Source of the DNA: Fratercula arctica
Lineage: Eukaryota > Chordata > Aves > Charadriiformes > Alcidae
Direction: 5' to 3'
Assembly (NCBI GenBank): GCA_947846985.1
Contig: CANTUZ010000002.1
Location: 62,142,563-62,206,562 of the forward strand
Length of the DNA: 64,000 nucleotides
A model generated the notes under the pieces. It searched no databases. It saw only the letters and a list, made by a program, of their open reading frames with translations, and was not told where the DNA came from. Position 1 is the first letter of the stretch; each line of letters begins with the position of its first letter. Shown here piece after piece: positions 26,756-40,272 of this stretch. The translations under genes were made by a program, and so were the position numbers.

Positions 26756-26820
26756 GATCAGATATTGATAATCCCCCCAACTATTAATAATTATTAATAC
26801 AATATTAATAATATCTGATC
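26756..26820. repeat. Inverted repeat with 11-bp arms around an AT-rich loop
   Basis: GATCAGATATT at 26,756-26,766 is the exact reverse complement of AATATCTGATC at 26,810-26,820. The 43-base loop is largely alternating ATTAATAATT sequence. It could extrude as a hairpin, or be a relic of a small inverted-repeat transposon, but no target-site duplication is obvious. Confidence 0.7.
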
Positions 26821-29800
26821 AGGCAATTATAAAACAGTTGTTAATAACCAAGATTTTCTGAAATTCACTCACTACAAATTACTATTAAGTAATTTGATTC
26901 AGAATATCTTAATACACCTATTTTTAATACTAGGTCCTATTCATTTCACCTATTTCTAAAGCTCCAGACCTCTAATTAGTCTTGTTAAATTAGTGTTTAT
27001 TTATTGTGTTTGCAGATATTTACTAAAATTAAACTTTATGCATTTCTTTGAAACAAAGCCTTTCACAACATCAGTTCTAAGCCAAACAGATAAACAAAGA
27101 AGTTCTTTTTCGATGATGAGATTTTTCTTGCATAGGTTATATTATTGCAGTAGAATCTTTACCATTGGGCTTCTTGTCATTAATTAATTCCACCAAAAAA
27201 TGGATACAAAATGTGATTTCACTTCCTTTTAGGAGAAACCTCTATTTTAGGTATGATTTGCATGTCACCAGTGTCATCTCTATCAACTTCCATTTAGTTC
27301 CAGTAATTTACTTGGACTCACGTAGCTGTGTGCTACATCTGACAGAAAGGAGCGGCTATAATATATGTCTGACCAACTCTAATTCATCTTCTGAGTTTGT
27401 TTTAAAGGATTATCATAAAAATGTGTGGTTTTTAGAAACGTTGGAGTATTTCAATAGTTTTAATTGGACAATGTGGAATTTTTTTACGTGATTTATTACA
27501 ACCTTCACTTTTTAGCAAGTTGAGACCACCTGTTTTATATGGCAATGAGTCAGCTGTCGGCAGCACAGCATATATGTAGGTGATTTTATGCAGAAAATAA
27601 TATCTCAACCAGCCATAAATACTCATTCTTAAACTCTTTTATCATTTACATTTGGGTTGCTTAACCAATTTCTTCAAGGAAGAGAAAGGGGATCTCGGTT
27701 GTTCATTTTTCAGCTGTCTGGCCGGAACAGATGTGGAATGGGTTTCTTAAGTTACGCTTTGACCATTACTAATAGTCTTCAAGCTTTCTTGTAAAATGAG
27801 CAGATGTATAAGCATATTTAATGGATTTAAGTCACAAAGCTGACAGACGCTGTAGCTGCATCCCTGAGACTACTACTCTCTCATAGTCGGTTTGAAGTTT
27901 AGACACTTTCCAAAGCTTCCTTCTTTGACTAAGGAACTATATTCTGAATAGTTCAAAGCAAAGTGTTTTATCAGCATCTTAATTTTAGAATAACTATACC
28001 TAGAAAAATCTCTTTCACGGAGTACTTCACAGCAAGACTAAAATCTGCTAAAATCTGAGAAAAAAATCTGCTATAATACTGAAGAAGAGTTCAGCTTATA
28101 TGAAGACCACCTTCCTGCTGCTATTTGTTTCTGCTTACATTTCCTTTCTGTTTTGCACCTAATCCAATCATGTGGCAGTAATTAGAGATGTGTGAACCCT
28201 AAAACTTACTTCTTACCTATTTCTTGCCAAAGGACTCAGTGTTCTGATTTAATTGAGTCAAACTACGTTTGCCAGCCCTCTTCCCATCACAGAAATGCTA
28301 GGTAGAAGGCATTTGGAGCTAAAGTTTTCAGCCTTATCAAGAAAAACAAAATCCTGGGGGAAGATAATTTGAGACAAAAGGGGACACCCAAAGGAGAGGG
28401 CTTCGGAAACAGTTCTTTGTTAGTGAATATGAAGCTGGCATGGCCCAGGTGGAGTCAAAGTAGATTATAGACAAACATAATTTTTTTCAATTTTAGAAAG
28501 AGGAGAAAAAAAGGTAATCCAAGGTCATCAAAGTCTCCAGAGTATAGGAAGACCCAGAGTAAGCAAAGGAGGTGGGAAAGGGAGTGGAGGAGAAGGATTT
28601 TGCCCCATCACCATTGTGCTTATCTCCTGCCCACTACTAACGGGAGGGTGGGGGAAACTGAGTATAAGTCAGACAAATGAATGATAGAGATTTAGTACAA
28701 TTTTTCAAGTAAGTGAGGTTTATGGACAAAAATAAGACATTGTTCATTTCACCTTTTGGGGAGAATCTTGAATTTTCTTTCTATTTGTTAAGTAGCTTTG
28801 TAAAGCTCTGAACAAGAAAATACAGGGACCACAAGAATCAGAAAGGTTTACTATCTCCTTGGGTCACCTCTCAAAGGAGAACACATTCAGTACAAGCCAG
28901 GAGAGAAATAAAAGGAGGTCATAAATAAATCTCATACAGCACACTGCCTCTTTGCAGAGCAAAGACCTTCCAGATACATTCTCCGTATAACAACTCAGCA
29001 ACTTTTGGAATCCCAGCAAACCCTGTGCTGCTTTCCTTTGGTCTTTAGGATGAAGGTCTGCCCTTCCAGAAAGGCCTGGTTACTTTGTCTACTCACAGTT
29101 CACCACAGTCCTTCCAAGTCCCTGGCTCCCTGACCACTATGGTCACCCTTGCTGGCACTAACTCAAACTCATGAAGGGGCTCAGTTCTTGCTTACTCAAA
29201 CAGCTCTCAGACAGAGCCTTCCAAGGCCCTCCAGAAAGCAACCAGAGCATGGTAGAGAGGTCTCTTGCTGCCTGCCCACCCTCACCTCCCAGAGAGATAT
29301 CACAAAAAAGACCCATGAACAGAACAAACCTCCATCCGCATACGCAGCATTAACATGCAGTTAACCTTTGTGGAACTTAATGGCTCATTAACTCTAAGTT
29401 GCCAATGAATATGCTTATGCTTAACCAATAGAGTTTCAGTCAAACTCTAAGCTGAGTTAGATAGGATTTCTTCTCTAAAAGACTAACTACCTGTCAGTGA
29501 TCCTCAGTGTAAACCTTAAATTGTCATTTAAGCCTTCATATTTTAATTTTTCCCCATGTAAATATAGGTTTCATATCATTGTCATTTTATCTGAGCTATG
29601 TCATAAATGAACATGAAACAATGTCTGGTAAGTTACTAAATAAATACTTACAAGATCTTGTTTCTCTTCTCTTCACAACAGATTGCCAGTTCTTCCAAAT
29701 AAGCAGGGGACCGGAGCTCCCTCCTGTAAATCTTGAGCACTCTATCATGCAGGTTTGTGAACCCTCTCTCCCACAGCACAGCCTTCCAAGGCAAAACAAC

Positions 29801-31879
29801 GAGCTCCCTTTTCCTCCAGGAAGGTCTGCATAACCTCTTTCTTACACAGAAATACAGCCCAAATGGAAAACCAAGCAAAGCAAATGTACAGTTCATTGAA
29901 CTACAATTTACCACTCTTGGTGGGCCCAGTGGCTATACAGCTGAAGTATCAGAATGTCAATGCAGGCCTTCTGGGCCTTATTCTGTATGAAAGAACATTT
30001 TATAGTCATTGTAATGTAGTAAAAACAGGTTTTCAGACTCCATTTAGCATCTGGGTAAAGTCTGTGTCAAGAATCCCAAATCATGTTTGTTTCACAATAA
30101 AATGATTAAGGCAGTAATTGTGGTTCTCACCTTTCTCTCAGAACACTTGTGTTGCCACAAATTGTATACAATGGTATTCCTACACTAAGGAAATGCTACT
30201 CTTCATACCCGTGAACCATTTTGGTCTTTAAAAACCCCACCAAAAACAAACAAAAAAACACCAATAAAAAAAAGTCATGTTTCCTCAGATTTATAGACAA
30301 CTTGAATTTTGCTGTATTTGTCAAATGATAACTACATTTGAACTGAAGAGAAGTAGATTCATTTGTGAAGTGCAAATATTCACACAGAAAGTATATTAAG
30401 GAAAACAGTAACCATTTAGAAACTAAGCAAACAGAAAAGGTCTTTCACCTATCTTGACTCTTTTTGAGATGTGTGGAGAGTCTTATAATCAATGAAAAAT
30501 GTAAAAAAAATATGGACATATTCTACACGTACTGAGGAAAATCAACAGAGGAAAAGATACAGAGGAAGAAAAGCTGTAGTTCTATGCACAGCATGCATGA
30601 GAAAACAACAAGGAGCATCAGAATCATTATTGACTTGATGCTGGTGCATGTGCAGCAGGGGCTTCTCAACTAGATGAAGACTTTCAAAGTCAGTTAGCTG
30701 ATGGCAACTGAAATGTTAAGAGGCAACCTGAATGTTATTTACAAAAGAAAAATATTTACTTCAGAAGTCAGTAGATGTTACTTGATGCTGGGAAAAAAGA
30801 AATGGCCGGAGTTTTAAATGTGGTAACAGTGCTCTACCTCCAGCACTGGTTCTGGACTTGAAGAATCTCCTGGTAGTGAAAAATAAGCTATTAAGGCACA
30901 TTTTGTAAGAATTCAGGGCCTGACCATGAAGGGTGGAAACTCAACTAGATTGTTGCTTTTATTACCATCGAGGTTCAGTAGGATTTTAATATCCTTCAGG
31001 ATGTTTGCAGACTTTATTGACACGGATTTATGTAAGCTGTTATATGGTATTAATCGCACAGACAATTTGCGTGAAGTAACTATCAAATATACTTATGTAT
31101 TTAGTTAAGCTTTGTTCCTGTTAAGTCAATAAGTAACAGACTTCAGTAGGAAGAGTTATGTCATCAAATAGTTTTTAAAAGCCTTTAAGAGATTTATTTT
31201 AAATGGAATTTTGTCTTGTTATTAACAAAGTAAAGGTAAAGTAATCATTGTTTTCTTTCCTCTTTTACATCCAAACAACCTGAAAACACGTATGAAAAAA
31301 GTCTATAGTATACAAATAGATCTCTCTCATGATAGTTATCATGTCCTGATGGAGGCATTGTGACTGTATTTTTACAGTGCTAAAGCATTGTCATTGATAG
31401 TGTATAATTTTGTACGATAATAGCAACACTTACCTCTTTCCTAAATGAATTTGCCATTGAGTGTTCTCACATTTCAGTGAGATAGTGACTTTACAATTTT
31501 ACAGTTACTTGTGAGATCATTTAATTGTAGACATGTAAAATGGATGTGGACAATCCCATCCCATACCCTTGGAGTTGACCGAAGCATTAGGCCCCATTTG
31601 TGTCATTACAATTTGGTGTTGACACTTCTGTAAAGACTTCCTTCCATCAACTGATGAGACAGCAGAGATTTGGGGAGAACAAGATTCAATTTTGCCTTCA
31701 ACTGGAGTTTATTCTCTTTTGTAGATACCACTAAACCATGTAGACATATTGGCCCTCAGAAACTAGCAAAAATATATTGCCTGAGGTAAAAAAAATTGTC
31801 AGCCACTCCTTCTTCTGCAGAAAATGGCATGAATTTAACACTATTAAGCATGATTCTACTCAAAAATTTTGGAGTCACA

Positions 31880-32065
31880 TATAGAATCACAGAATCATTT
31901 AGGTTGGAAAAGAACCTTGAGATCATCAGGTCCAACCATTAACCTAACACTACCAAGCCCACCACTAAACCATGTCCATAAGTGCCATGTCTACACATCT
32001 TTTAAATACCTCCAGGGCTGATGCCTCAAACCACTTCCCTGGGCAGCCTGTTCCAATGCTTGGCA
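31880..32065 (-). mobile_element. CR1 3' end fragment, minus orientation
   Basis: The plus strand reads ATAGAATCACAGAATCATTTAGGTTGGAAAAG followed by GATCATCAGGTCCAACCATT and the CCACTAAACCATGTCC block. It then has CCTCCAGGG and GGGCAGCCTGTTCCAATGCTT, the antisense of a distinct CR1 subfamily 3' end. Similarity stops near 32,065. It is non-coding apart from a few decayed codons of the ORF2 C-terminus. Confidence 0.85.
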
Positions 32066-35000
32066 TTCACAATAGCCTCTTTATTATACAAAATGATCTG
32101 CCAAATAATACACATTATGAAAAAGTATTTTTAAGTGAAGCAAAATATCCCAGTTACTTGTTATTGTGTAACCCCTCCTCTCTGCAGCAAAACCACTGCA
32201 AAGCTGTTAAGTGCCTTAAAAAACGTCTGCTTCACATAACATGACACCATGCTGGGATTTCCAAGTTATGCCTGTTGTTAGCCATCAAAAACATGGCTAA
32301 TGAACCCAATAATATACCATGTTTACATGTTTGTTTAGCTTCTAAAATCCAAGCTGACATCTCTGCTTTGTACAGTACTGTGCCTCACAGACATATCAGA
32401 TTTTTGGCACCCTAACATCTCTATCACAGTACTACAACACATACCTGAAGACAGAGGTGATATAGGGCAAAGATGAGAAAGATTTCCTGAGGCAGTAGAA
32501 AGAAAGATAAAACTGCAACTGCCATGGATATAGGCAGAATGAACTTTTGCAAAGATGTGATAAATGCCTTTATTGCAAACTTTTACAAAACTAGGCAGTT
32601 GCTATTGCACATGTCTAAACTACAGTCCACAGATTGTGGCTGCCATTAGGGACTGGAGCAGGTTATTCCTGCCAGATATGGTCCTGCTGCAGCAGAAGCA
32701 CAGATAGACAAAAAGATTAGAGGGAATTTGGTGATGAGAAAAGATGGAGGTGTAATTCTTTTGGGTCTGGAGACAGGGAAATGATACAGGTGGTGGGAGC
32801 TGGGGGGAAAAGCATTCAGGAAGAAGTGCTACTGGTTCCTTGGCTGACAAAAAGTGCAAGGGATTCTTAGTAGGCAGTGCTTGCAAAGGAAAATTCCCTA
32901 AAGCAATTACATATATATATGTATTTATGCCCAGTTCTGTAATACTGTAAATTTAGCGGCCCTTATATTTGAAAAATATGCATGTGTGGTGGATGGGATT
33001 TGACTGCATGTCAGAAATTATTTTCACGAGTTAATAAAAATTGCAGGTATTCCCACAGAGGAACAAATATGTGAGGTGGGGAGGATATAGCACAGAGGAA
33101 AGCAGATATGTCTTTCTTTGGAGGAAGCGTTCCCTCTATTTCTTGGGAAAGAAATAGAAAACAAAGACAGAAAGGAATCAGTAGGGCACTAAAGGTTGTC
33201 AGTTATCCCTATTTAGAAAACGGAGGAGAGTAGCACATCAGTAGCAATTGCACATCAGTAACAATTGCACATCAGTAGCAATGGAAAGGCATATATTAAG
33301 GGTGGATTTTTTTGAATTTTAAGTTCTCACACACATTTGGAGAAAAATAGCATGGAATTTTATGTCAGTTTATAAAATCCTTAGACCAGTTTGCTACTTT
33401 ACTGTCATTTCTATTTTCAAGTTTTCCCAGATACCTAACCCGAACCTCCCTTACTGCAATTTCTTTCTACTAGAAGTAGTCTAATTCACCATGGTCTTGA
33501 AATTCCTTTCTCTTTGCACAAGGTTTTTGCATACATTAAGACTATTTTTCATTCCTCCTGTGAATGCTTCGGTAAATCTGTGATCTTCCTTGTTGCTCTT
33601 CTCAGAACTGTAACCAACAGTGTAAGGGCTCCATCCTTCTTGAAATATGGGAGATCAAAGCAAAAGCAAACTAAAACCAAGAGGTAGGAATGAGGTCCCA
33701 GTTATAATAGGACTTTTCAATTTTTGGTTTGGGGGATAAATATTTTTTTGTGGTCACTTGTAGTAGCCCTGAGTGTTAGATTTTTTTTTTACAGGTCATT
33801 ATCTGCAAATTTAACCAGATTAGTCCTCATTCCACCACTAGTGCCCTCAGCAAAATTGTAAAGACTTTATTAATTTTAGCTCTATCACCAAAGAAAGGTG
33901 TTCACTGAGGGGGAAAACCACTTTCTTGTTTTACTTTTTACATGGCTCCCTAAAAGTCCATTACGTCTGACTAATCCAGCACAATCTTTAATAACAATGG
34001 AGCACAAAAACTTTCCAAATCCAACTTCAAATTTTAACATGTAGGAAGGTTGCTGTCATAAGTCAGCTGTTCTACTATTATTAATTCTTGCAGTACAGCC
34101 TGCAAACCAGAACAAGCCAGTGGACTTATATAAACATGCTTGAAAACAGAGAGGTTGGAAACCTATAAATCAATTAGTTAATGAGCATGAGTAAATTGTT
34201 CCCAACATGCAATAAATTTTGAGCTATTTCATCTTAAGTATCACGTTGCCAAGTAGAGATGCCAACACAAGGGCCTTGGGATATCTTTCTCATAGTTACT
34301 GTTCCTAGTTTTGGCCTTAGAGCCAGTAAAGATCTTTTGAAGTCTCTTTTTTCATCCCTTTTTTCACTTGCCCCCACATCAAGAAAAACATCATATTTCC
34401 TGTACTTACTGTGCACTAACAGTCTCGTTTCTTACCAAATACTTCATTTTATGTCCATTTTTTTAACAATCATGCAACATATGAAATCTCCTCTTATAGC
34501 TATTAAGTATTTGTAGTAACTATTGAATATAAAATGCAGCTCTTCATTTCTTCAACCCACTTCAATTGCTTGATCATGTTGAAACTTACTTAATGTCAGA
34601 TTGTGACTGTGTGAATACAATAAACTGCCAGCTGGGAAGCATTTATCTAGCCCTGTCTTTATCCCAACTAATAGTGTCATTGATACCTCCACCCCTCTCT
34701 TTCCCTAAACAGGCTTACAGAATATTCAACTGCAGAAATAACTAAAATAAAACACTCACCTAAAATTGGGATAGAAGTTCTGAATGAACTAATACTTTTA
34801 TTAGCTATATGAATAACCAGGAGCCTCTACCCAGTCATGGACATGCCATTAGGAGAGGCACAGTAGAAAATCATAGAAGATTCAGTGGGGTTATTACTCA
34901 AATGTGTAAGTCTAACAAAGATTGAGAAGTCAAATGACTGAGGTTAAAAAAAAGGTCAGCAGTGCTGCTAGAAATAAAAACCTGACTGCTGTCGACACTG

Positions 35001-38000
35001 TTACCTGTACTGAATCCTTTAAAAAAACATATTAATTGCAATAGGAGGTTGGATTTGGTAAGAGATTAATCTAGTTTCTCATAATAAAAAAAAATATCGC
35101 ATCATGTATTTCAAAAGGGAGGTTTGCTAAAAGAGTTTGAATTAAGTTTTGTAATGAAGGACTCCACACCAAAATATCATCATCTTTGGTATCATTGCAA
35201 TCTACAGGGAACATTTATACTATTGAACTTACGTGACTAAATTAGACTCCTCAAAAAAAGACTGTGCTGTATTTATTCAATCCTGGAATGTATTCTCCTC
35301 AGGGGCAATTTGAAGTACCAAAGTTGAGATATTGCCTCTCTGAGGCTTTTCCTCTCTTCATCTACATAAAAGCATCTGTTTCCTGGACTTCAACAACAGT
35401 TATCATAAAGTAGTGCTTGAATTGCAGGTTCTTTCTTAGTAGAAATAATAAATAAATGAGCAAAGAGCTTCTTCTGCATTTTCCCTAAATAAATAAATAA
35501 ATAAATTGGTATGTCTTTTTAAAGGAATAATCACAACTCTGTTTCAGAGTCTTCTACCACCAACTGGACATCAGTCAGTAAAAGCCCATTTCTTCAAGAT
35601 CAATTGCCCCAAAAGTTCAACTGTGAAAACTAAACTGAAAAGAGGTGGCAGCTTTTGGTGATGATCTTAGTTATTATACTCCTGAAAAATACTACTGTGT
35701 ATAGAATTAGCACAGTACTCTTTACAACCATAATACTTTGGATAGAGGAGGAGTTAAGATTTTATGAAGATACCTGGGACATCTTCCGACAGCATATTTT
35801 TTAAATGCTTGCCAGTTTCTGCATGGTCTTTCCAAAGGGAAAAAGAAGAAATGCTCCTAAGATTTTTATGAACCTTAAGGGATCAGTTGTATCTGGCACA
35901 GGGAGTTTAGCTCTATCCAGAGAGGAAAACTCCAGAAGGCAGAGTACTCATTTCTACTCCCTCACTTCAAGTAGATGAAGGAATTTTAATGTGAGAGCCC
36001 AAGAATTGTGTTCAGCTCATCTCCACATTCTGCCTCATAGGAGCATGCTACAACCAGCTGCAAGAACATCATACGCTCCCTTCTCTCCCGAGCAACCCAC
36101 TGACACCAGAATCAAGAATGTCCTTTCATTACATTTACCTCAGTTAAATTTGCCTAAATGTAAATGAAATAAAGCTACATCTAAGTAAGTATGGTTCGAG
36201 GCCAAAGCTAATACAATAGGTAAGAGTTACAAACATGACAGAAAAAAATAGATTCCAACTTAATACAACGTGTCCCTAAGTCACAAAATATGTCCAGTGA
36301 TTTTTCATTCAGACAGTGAAACGTCCTAGGCACTAGGCAGATCAGTACAGACACACCAGCCCCAGCTTCAGATTGTTTGCAATTGCCTTGACAGGAAGGC
36401 AGATGGGCTTAAATAAAGAAGTGTGAGTTGGGAACACAAGGTAATAATAAAACAAGAGTTTAGCATAAAAGCAGCTAGTCTGTATTAGACATGTTTGGTA
36501 GAGGAGAAATGAAGCACCAGCAAGAAAAAAAAAACTATCCATTTTGGGGATTCCTGCTCTACTTCAGGTCACAGAGCAGGATGGCAGGGAGTCTCACTGT
36601 ATATCTCAGCTGAAAAAGTAATTTATCAAACAATTGGAAAGGAAGAATAAGACTCAGTAGCTAAATGTTTTAATTTCCTAGCACTTGGGAAGTAAGCACT
36701 AAACATCCCCATGGTTGAGATTTATAGCAAGACACATCATATACTATTTATAAAGTAAATTCATTCTTCACTGGCAACAGGGTAGGTGGAAGCCACAGAG
36801 CAATTTATATTAACTTTATTGTCTATTTTCAATTTTTAGAGTGAAAATGGTGTCCACTATTTATACATTTATTCTCTTCCACTAGTGGTTTTTAATTTAC
36901 TATTTTACTGGAGGTACCACAAATTAAAGATGGAAAATACATTATTCTCTCTGTAGTCTAATAAGGTTTCCTTATCCTTTCCAAAACAGCAGAAACTTCT
37001 TCAGAGTTAGTTCTTCTGATCACTTTAAATTATTTGGTCATGACTTCCCTAGTGCCTGTTGACACTTGCTGCTTTAATCACTATAAACAAGTTTGCCAGT
37101 GTTCTATCCCAGAGAACATAAGCCTTTATATGTGCAGCTACTGACCCTTCAATGCAAGGTCAACCTTAGACATATCAAAAACAAGCCACTGTTGGCTTAG
37201 TCTCACCCTTGTTTTTGCAACAAGAGATCACTAACTTCTGACACATTTATCAGCTATTGAAGATTTGTTTGGTTTTCCTTTCATTGTACCAAATGCTTCT
37301 TAGATGTCTGCAAACTTTGTTTTCATTTTGTTTATGTTGTTCTGGAAATGTGTTTTCCTACCGAGGTTTCTGAAGCAGTCGTCATCTCTTCTTTCCCAGA
37401 TCTTTGTGTTTTGGGACACAAAATTCAAGTAGTGACCTGTCTACTGCCAGATGTAGGATATCACATTATGTGTAGCACAGGGGAAAAGTATGTCCAGAAC
37501 CACAGATTTCTAAGAACTTCAGTCACTTATTCCAGGAATAATATTCCTGGTGTACACCACACTGAAGCCGTGACCGCTGGGTGCTATGCTTGTTCACATA
37601 TGCTCACAGCATGGACAGCAGTTCTACAAGCTGGACATTATTAGATCCAGCCAGTTTGCCCACTTACTAAGTCATGTTTTATGGTTTGTGTCTGGCATAA
37701 CTATTCCTTGAACAACATTTGTTTCATGCCTGAAATCACTCAGACCTGAAGACAGTTCTCTCTCTGGCATCCCATTATTCCAATCAGTACTCACTAACAA
37801 AAAGTTAAGGTACTTCACGAAACTTCTACAGGAGAAAAAGAATGCTGGTTCATTGACAACAGAAAAGACAGAAGTAGGTTTTAAAAAAACCCACAGATAT
37901 TCACTTGCCTACAAAAACAGTGGCTGAAAAATGATTCATTAACTCATGAGTCAACAGTATCACCATGCAAGATATACTTGCATGATGGATTAATTCAAAT

Positions 38001-38990
38001 TGAATCTGATCCCAGAGATGAGGAAAGCTAGAATCTCTTCTTTCTATTATGTGATCCCTGTTTCACCCAACCATACCTTGTACTCCAGGAACATCTGTAA
38101 GATACAGCTGTGTTTTCTGATGTGCTAAATAATATGCTATCAATTTTATCTCCCTTAGGTTGATCCCTGAGGACAACCATTTCAAACCTATGACGTCCAT
38201 CTACTGTATCTGATAACCAAAGTCCTTTGAATAATGCAGTGATCTTATTTTCATAATACTCTTTAAAAAGAAACAAAATCTGATTATTTCTTACATAAAC
38301 AGTCAGGGAAAAGAAACCCAAAGAGAGCACTGTTTTACCCAGGAAGCTTAAGGTAGAGCTTAAAGCTTAAGCCTGGCTTTCTGCCCAGACACTGTTCTGA
38401 GCCCGAACCTCATAGGCATCCTTTCAGCTTCCCATTTATAGTCAAAAGTATGGTCTATTTACATACTTAGCATTTATAATAGTTGAGTCTGATCCCAGCC
38501 ACAGTTGTCCCGCCCTATGCTGCCATGACCACACAAACAGGGATAAAACGTTTCTGTTAGATTAAGCCAAATTAAGGAATGCTCAAACATAAGTGACTGT
38601 GCTTCTAACTTGCTCCAGTGGACTCTGTCTATGTGGAAAGATGAAACCACATCTACTCTAATTTTCTTTGCCATAAGAACTCCTCCCAAGCAAAAGGAGC
38701 AAAAAGTGACACATACCCATTTAATATACATTTGCTTTAATGCCTTATTGGGCAATTAGGGATGTCTAAAAAAGTTGCCACAATTCTTTTTCTGTCCTAC
38801 TCACTTATTAACACAGGATTGTAGATTATTCCTATAGTAGAACATTCTTTAAACACTAACTTCATGTAGCAGCAGCCAGTTCTGTTCAGCTACCTGAGGT
38901 TTGAGTAGGAAAAAAGAATGGAGCAGTATTTACTGAAGAAAATAAGGCAAAAAAGACAAGTGATGCAGGACTGGAATTTACACAACTGTT
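32066..38990. other. AT-rich non-coding DNA
   Basis: Nearly 7 kb with no supportable gene. Small repeats include a 17-bp triplication at 33,234-33,283 and an (AAAT)n tract at about 35,486-35,505. The frames at 37,348-37,644 and 38,028-38,755 have no recognisable domain. Confidence 0.5.
33234..33283. repeat. 17-bp tandem triplication
   Basis: The unit CACATCAGTAGCAATTG occurs three times in a row, at 33,234, 33,251 and 33,268. The second copy has AACAATTG in place of AGCAATTG and the third ends in GCAATG. It is a short minisatellite with no evident role. Confidence 0.9.
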
Positions 38991-39258
38991 AAAGAATTTC
39001 ACTACTCGGTGGGTACCTCTAAGTTTGCTTTATTAACAACTCAGAGTTGGGCCATCACCATCACCTCAGATGGGACTCTAGGACACAAGAGGGGACGAGC
39101 CAGATATTCCTCTGGACAGACCCATTTCCAACAATCGAATTGCCAGCAAATTAGGTGAGTTCACCGAAGAGGCTTGGGCATGGGTAATTCCGGACAGAAT
39201 TATACTGGGATACTCTTGTGTTTAAACTTGCAATTTATAATATAGTATAGAAGTAAAG

Positions 39259-39910
39259 ATGGGGTCAACACTCAGCATTGAAAGGGGGACTGCCCGTGCT
39301 GAGGTTTTAGACAATTAGAAAAAGATACCTTTGCCATAGGCATTACGGAAGCGAAAATTTATAACATTGTGCCAGGAGGAATGGCCATTCCTGACAAGAG
39401 CTTGAGGAGGACGACCAATGGATTTATGGCCTCCTAAAGGAACTTTTAAATCCCATAAGTTTAAATTTTTGAGGATAATTTTAGAAGATTCAGGAAGTCA
39501 AGATATTGGTATATTTGGTATAATTGGTATTGGTATATTTGGTATAATTTGGTATAATTTGGTATTGATATATTTGGTATAATTGGGCTCAACAAAAGAG
39601 GAAGAGACCCCCCTTTCAAAAACCAAGGGAAATTTGGTCCCCTCGGCCCCCAAAATCAGGGAAACTGATGTGCCTCCCAGAAGTTCTGGGATGTACCCTA
39701 TGCGTTCGGAATACATCCCAAACCCAAGGGCAGGTCCTGGTGCATCTGCTGAAGTCCCTGCAGTTACTGCAGTTATGAAACATGAGCATTGGAAACAAGG
39801 TGATTTAGTAGCCTGGCAGTCTAAAATGCCTCGGCTATAGGATGATGGTGAGAAATGTGCTCAGTTATTATCAGGAATTGTTACTGATTATACCCCCAAT
39901 TGCAATGACA
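39259..39910 (+). pseudogene. gag: gag 5' part (matrix and proline-rich region), degraded
   Basis: Gag would form the virion core. An ATG at 39,259 begins MGSTLS, with Gly at position 2 as in N-myristoylated matrix proteins; the frame meets a TAG after 19 codons. Further matrix-like phrases follow in shifted frames up to about 39,470 (a tryptophan-proline stretch and PPKGTF, as in gammaretroviral matrix). At 39,503-39,585 a short tandem of GGTATAATT-type units interrupts the gene. A proline-rich open segment at 39,590-39,840 ends in a capsid-like DLVAWQSKMPRL. The nested LTR begins at 39,914. At least two stops and one low-complexity expansion break the gene. Confidence 0.75.
39503..39585. 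repeat. Short tandem array of GGTATAATT-type units inside gag
   Basis: Units of roughly 10-22 bases built from TTGGTATATTTGGTATAATT repeat about four times with small changes. The array falls within the retroviral gag and is foreign to its coding pattern, so it probably arose by replication slippage after insertion. Confidence 0.8.
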
Positions 39911-39913
39911 TGC

Positions 39914-40272
39914 TGTTGTGGTTTGGCCTCAGATGGCAACGTGTCGCTCTCTCGAGCCTTCTCAATATGGGAAAGCATCGGAAGAAAAAGACAAAGCTCG
40001 TGGGTTGAGACAAAGGCAATTTAACAGGACAGCAAAGGTAACAAGAAAACAACAACAATAACACAGATAGAGGAATATACAAACACGATTATGGAACCAC
40101 CGCTCACCGCCGCTCACCTACAGGACCCAGGATGACCCAGCCCACCCAAGCAGCGACTTCCTGCCCCCCTCCCCCGGCAGCTCAGTGTGGGCATGGCTCA
40201 CATGGCATGGAATACCCGTGTCCCTGCCGGAGCCTGGGGATAATTAAACCTATCCCTGCCAGAACCAGGACA
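39914..40272 (-). mobile_element. Solo LTR nested in gag, antisense to the retrovirus
   Basis: The segment starts TGTTGTGGTTTGGCCTCAG and ends AACCAGGACA. This is the reverse complement of an LTR starting TGTCCTGGTT and ending in ...AACCACAACA, a common bird ERV LTR family. The antisense block AAGCTCGTGGGTTGAGACAA at about 39,995 and CATGGCATGGAATACCC at about 40,203 also match that family. Flanks read ACATGC before and CATGTG after, compatible with an imperfect target-site duplication around CATG. At about 360 bp it is shorter than usual, so it has internal deletions. The interrupted gag resumes downstream, so this insertion came later. Confidence 0.8.

Larger units (their letters stand above)
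25830..31875. other. AT-rich non-coding DNA
   Basis: No supportable gene. Local features listed separately are a 61-bp tandem duplication and an AT-rich inverted repeat. Frames at 29,579-30,105 follow an acceptor-like TTCTCTTCACAACAG, but they overlap on both strands and show no conserved motif, so I do not call an exon. Confidence 0.5.

Noticed and set aside
29579..30105. Exon after the acceptor-like TTCTCTTCACAACAG
   Set aside because: No consistent frame, frames open on both strands, no motif, and no donor in phase.
38985..39258. 5' LTR and leader of the ERV
   Set aside because: The stretch has a GGTGAGTTC donor-like site and a TTTATTAAC block, but no TG...CA ends, no polyadenylation signal in the right place and no primer binding site that I could match to a tRNA.
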